Positions 60,901 through 64,000 of a stretch of 64,000 nt of DNA are shown piece after piece (the stretch's first letter is position 1; each line of letters starts with the position of its first letter). The position numbers were made by a program, and so were the translations under genes. Source of the stretch: Toxonevra muliebris (Eukaryota > Arthropoda > Insecta > Diptera > Pallopteridae); NCBI GenBank assembly GCA_963691655.1, contig OY829329.1, forward strand, positions 20,598,708 through 20,662,707. Direction: 5' to 3'. The notes under the pieces were generated by a model. It had not been told where the DNA came from. It saw nothing but the letters and a program-made list of their open reading frames with translations, and ran no database searches.

Positions 60901-61849
60901 AGTAATCAGCTGAAAAAATTTATGTACTTATACCAATTTGGTATTTAATTAAATCAAAATGCAATCTAAATACAAAAAAAAATTGCACATAATAAATATT
61001 AAAAGTGTAATTTTTATTTCAAAACTACTTAAAACGCATATTTGAGAAAAAAACCATTTGCTTTTAAAATGCAAGTGCGTGCATAATGCGTTTGCAACAA
61101 CAACAACAGCAACAGGCAATTTAGAAAAAACTACAACAACATCAATACTTGAAAATCATTGTTGTTGACCCTGTAATCGTTTGCGTTTTTCAATACCAAA
61201 TAAAAAGCACAACAAAAAAAAAAAGCCAAAAAAAAAAAAAAAAAAATTTCAAACATCGAACGTTGACGTTTTGACACTGTTACCAATAATTCTATTTCAT
61301 GCTTTAGATTTTACCTTACTCTACTCTTTTTTTCCATACTACATACAGAAAAGTTTTATTAACTCTAATAAATATTAATTTTTTTTTAATTTGTGCAATT
61401 AACTTTTGATTGTAGCCTAAATTATATTTATAAAATTGTTGTTGCGAGTGCAGATAACATTTTCTTTGTCATCTGTCAATGTTGTGTTTAGTTGTTGTTG
61501 TTATTATTTTTTTTTTTGTACTTTTTTGCTTTCTAAAGAAAACCACAAGAGCGAATGCAGATGTTTGTTCTCTTCTTCTCATTGAGTCGTTAGTTAGCGG
61601 CTTATCAGCTCCTTAAGCTCTCTCAATTAGGTATTACTATTATTATTGTTATTTTTACTATCATAAAAAGTTAAAAAAAAAAGAAAACGTTCAAGTCATA
61701 AAAACTAGTATTTTACTTCTTTTTTTATTAACAATCTTTTTAAATGATCTCTCTGTTAAATATATTTATCTGTGACACAATTTGTTTTGATTATAAAGTA
61801 CAATTGTTTTAACATGAGTACATAAATACTCATTTATATGCATGTTTAT
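54964..61849. other. Large gene-poor region
   Basis: No coding exon could be supported in 6.9 kb. It includes a GATC-rich word (CGCGCGATCGATCGATCGAT near 60118), an (AAT)n run near 60362, (GTT)n runs near 60216, 60510, 60663 and 61490, and long A runs near 61215-61245. Such text is common in 5' untranslated exons and introns of long fly genes, so an exon of a gene lying mostly outside is possible. 57176-57210 and 59936-59960 carry inverted GGTGACCAK words. Confidence 0.4.
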
Positions 61850-61851
61850 TA

Positions 61852-63209
61852 GGCCGGGGCGATTTGTTTGGACTGAAATTTTTTGATATCGCGCCGTTGA
61901 AATTATGATTCCTCTTGTCATTACGAACAAAAAGTTCATCCACGACATCGGTCTAAAATGAATTTCGAGACTCCGGAATTTGATTTTTATGGAAAATGTT
62001 CGATTTATGTAGAATTTTCAAGGCACTTCGTATTTTTGTAATTTCACAGCGCAAAAGTAAATTTCAAATGGGTAATTTGGGGTCGCTGAATCCGACCCTG
62101 TACTCAGATTTTCTCTATCACGTTTACGATCCCCGATATAGGGGCCGAAACCCATAATTTTGGTTTACGTAGGACCAATATAAATTTTTTTTTTATTTTA
62201 CTTTGTACATGTCTCATAGCTAAGAGAAAGTGGTTTATTATGGAAGGGAGGAAAAAATCACTTAGACAGAAACATTCCACCAACCCCCCTTACCCGTCCT
62301 TTGGGGTGTTATATGAAGCTTCTATTCGATATATGACTATACCTGGTAAACGATCGCGAAACCTATCATTAGGTTTTTGTAAAAAATGTTCCACATCGAA
62401 AAGTAGTTGGGGTCACCGAAGGTCAAAATTATCTAGGTTCAACATTTTTTAAAAAATTAACCCTAGAAAAAATTTTTTTTTTTTATAATTCCTTTCTACT
62501 GGTCATACCTTGTGAGGTAATTTTTCCAAGAACAAGGGGGTTGAGGGTGTTTTGATGTTTTATTTTTTGATAGGCAAACCTTTTCTCAAACACACTATAA
62601 TACTTTTATCACTCCTTTAGCCGGTAGGCAATATTGTTCAAAGCTGTACTTAAAAAGCTCCCAAAATTTGGGGTATGGAGCTTAAGTAGAAGATTCTTGT
62701 ATTCACAAAAAGTGTGCTTCTTTTTCTACTCAACAACTTTACTATAGACACCAACAACGATCAGACATAAATTAAGAATGTCCTGGCAAAGTTTTATTAA
62801 AGCTATTTTCATGATTTCATGTACCGTTATCTCGAAAGCAAAATGGTCTTCAGATTCGAGATGAGCGACCCCAAATTACTCAAAACTATATGTAAAATCG
62901 CTAGTCCGATTTTGGCTGTTGCACAGTGTAATAAATGTATGAAGTAAGAAAATAAAGAAAAAATTAGCACTCAAAACCGTAAAATTAATTTACAAAAAAT
63001 GTTCGGACGCCTGAGTTAAAATAAATATGAAAAATTAACTTCTCATACGAAAAAACCTCACAAAAAAAAAATAATTACAAAAATTCCAAATGTCTTAAAT
63101 TCGAACATTTTCTATAAAAATCCTATGCCGTAGAAGGATTTTTTATTCGTAAGTACAAGAGGAATCATAATTTCGACGGCGCGGTATCGATTGCCAAATC
63201 GCCCCGGCC
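61852..63209. mobile_element. 1.36-kb foldback element with TA flanks
   Basis: The two ends are inverted repeats of about 85 bp. GGCCGGGGCGATTTG is identical at both; a diverged 17-bp gap follows, then CGCGCCGTYGAAATTATGAT and TCCTCTTGT. TA lies directly outside both ends (61850-61851 and 63210-63211), as in Tc1/mariner-type integration. No transposase frame lies inside; the interior has GC-rich words such as CGACCC and GGGGTCGC. It must move in trans, if at all. A shorter relative is at 4405-4712. Confidence 0.7.
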
Positions 63210-63448
63210 TAACGTTTGTATCTAAGTAGTCGGATAGTATTATTTTCGCACAATATGGTCACTCTAGTTAATGTGTGTGTATGTGTGTGACAACAATTTT
63301 ATGCAACTTTTCACTTGCTCTAGTAGATCATGGTCAGTTTGTGTAATGTGATACCAATTAAACTTATTCAAAGATATTGTTTCATACAAGTGAATAGTGA
63401 GTAGCCTACATAGTCCTTAACCTTCAGAAAATAATTTTTAATTAATAC

Positions 63449-63472
63449 ATGATGATGATGATGATGATGATA
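63449..63472 (+). repeat. (GAT)n microsatellite
   Basis: About seven to eight ATG/GAT units without interruption. Confidence 0.85.
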
Positions 63473-63498
63473 ATTAAGAGGGTGTTGTGCTATACATA

Positions 63499-63574
63499 TG
63501 GTCAATTCACAAGCTATCATAAAGTCGCATAATTTTGTATGAAACGCCGAATAAGACAGCTTGTGAATTGACCA
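63499..63574. mobile_element. Tiny hairpin MITE, TGGTCAATTC ends
   Basis: TGGTCAATTCACAAGCTATC at the left end is the inverse of GACAGCTTGTGAATTGACCA at the right end (one mismatch). The element is only about 76 bp. ATA lies outside both ends. A single arm with the same TCTTATTCGGCGT continuation occurs at 32524-32556. Confidence 0.65.
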
Positions 63575-63848
63575 ATATAGCCTTAAAGGGTAAAAAAAAA
63601 TCGCTTAATAAAGTCTGGTAGAAATTTCAAGAACAAATTCGAAGAAATAACGACTGCTTGCCACCACCAAGCAGCTGAATCAGACAGGTACAGGGTACCG
63701 ATTGAAGTGTTGCCAAATTCTGTTTAGCATAGCTGATCCAGCTTTCAGTTTAATCACGCTTAAATTTTGTATGATGGTATCTCATTTCATTGTTTCAAGT
63801 TTGCAAGGACCATTTCTGTCTAAGTTTTGCAAAAAAATTCTATAAGTA
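63575..63848. other. Region upstream of the transposase frame
   Basis: Possibly the terminal repeat and leader of the element whose frame starts at 63849. No second terminus is visible in the window. Confidence 0.3.
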
Positions 63849-64000
63849 ATGGAACTCAAACATAATAGCGTAAAAGCGCTTTATTTAGCAGGAAATATGC
63901 AGCCCGCGATCATTAGAGAGCTAAATCATTTAAATAAAGCCAGAATACGACGAATTCCCAAACAGAGTGCAGGAAAAATATTCGACCCAAGCTTGCGTAA
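63849..64000 (+). CDS. Start of a Tc1/mariner-like transposase, cut by window end
   Basis: An open frame runs from ATG at 63849 to the last base, 50 codons and 2 bases, without a stop. It starts MELKHNSVKALYLAGNMQPA and continues IIRELNHLNKARIRRIPKQS. This has the pattern of the N-terminal helix-turn-helix of Tc1-type transposases (xxVxxLxxAGxxxxxIxRxLxx, then a basic stretch). Catalytic residues would lie beyond the window. If intact downstream it could be a younger element than the Tc1 fossils at 1-1.6 kb. Confidence 0.5.
   Translation, partial: MELKHNSVKALYLAGNMQPAIIRELNHLNKARIRRIPKQSAGKIFDPSLR

Overview
This is AT-rich eukaryotic nuclear DNA from a higher fly (Brachycera). The spliced genes have short introns with ordinary GT..AG ends. 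Their products read as close insect versions of FKBP59, USP14, PIG-U and APC11, and most of the rest is decayed class I and class II transposons. A tephritid or another fly with a repeat-rich genome fits best; the genus cannot be read from the window.

Layout. 0-6 kb is transposon debris: Tc1-like transposase ends, a non-LTR RNase H and C-terminus, foldback elements and a possible PIF/Harbinger fragment. 6.9-12 kb holds a diverged segmental duplication. Each copy has a short ORF (94 and 98 codons, minus strand) next to an array of T-rich spacers carrying a conserved core of about 60 bp. Two nested hAT-type foldback elements lie between the copies. 14.6-31.5 kb is the gene-dense part: CAMLG/GET2-like (-), Usp14 (+), Fkbp59 (+, with a retrotransposon RNase H ORF in intron 4), RPAP2/Rtr1-like (-), an unrecognised 251-residue protein (+) and PIG-U (+). 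31.5-48.8 kb is mostly intergenic, with a nested hAT cluster at 40-42.3 kb and AT-rich repeats. 48.9-50.6 kb carries two minus-strand genes head to tail, APC11 (lemming) and a FAM89/LURAP-like protein. 51-64 kb is gene-poor, with RNase H debris, tandem and hairpin repeats, a 1.36-kb TA-flanked foldback element, and the start of a Tc1-like transposase ORF cut by the window edge.

The host genes are housekeeping: membrane insertion of tail-anchored proteins, proteasomal deubiquitination, Hsp90 co-chaperone work, Pol II CTD dephosphorylation, GPI transamidation and APC/C ubiquitination. They do not form one pathway. The least explained sequence is the duplicated short-ORF locus at 7-12 kb and the unrecognised 27.4-kb gene. 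All three proteins share a basic RRLSxS motif resembling a cyclin-docking site.
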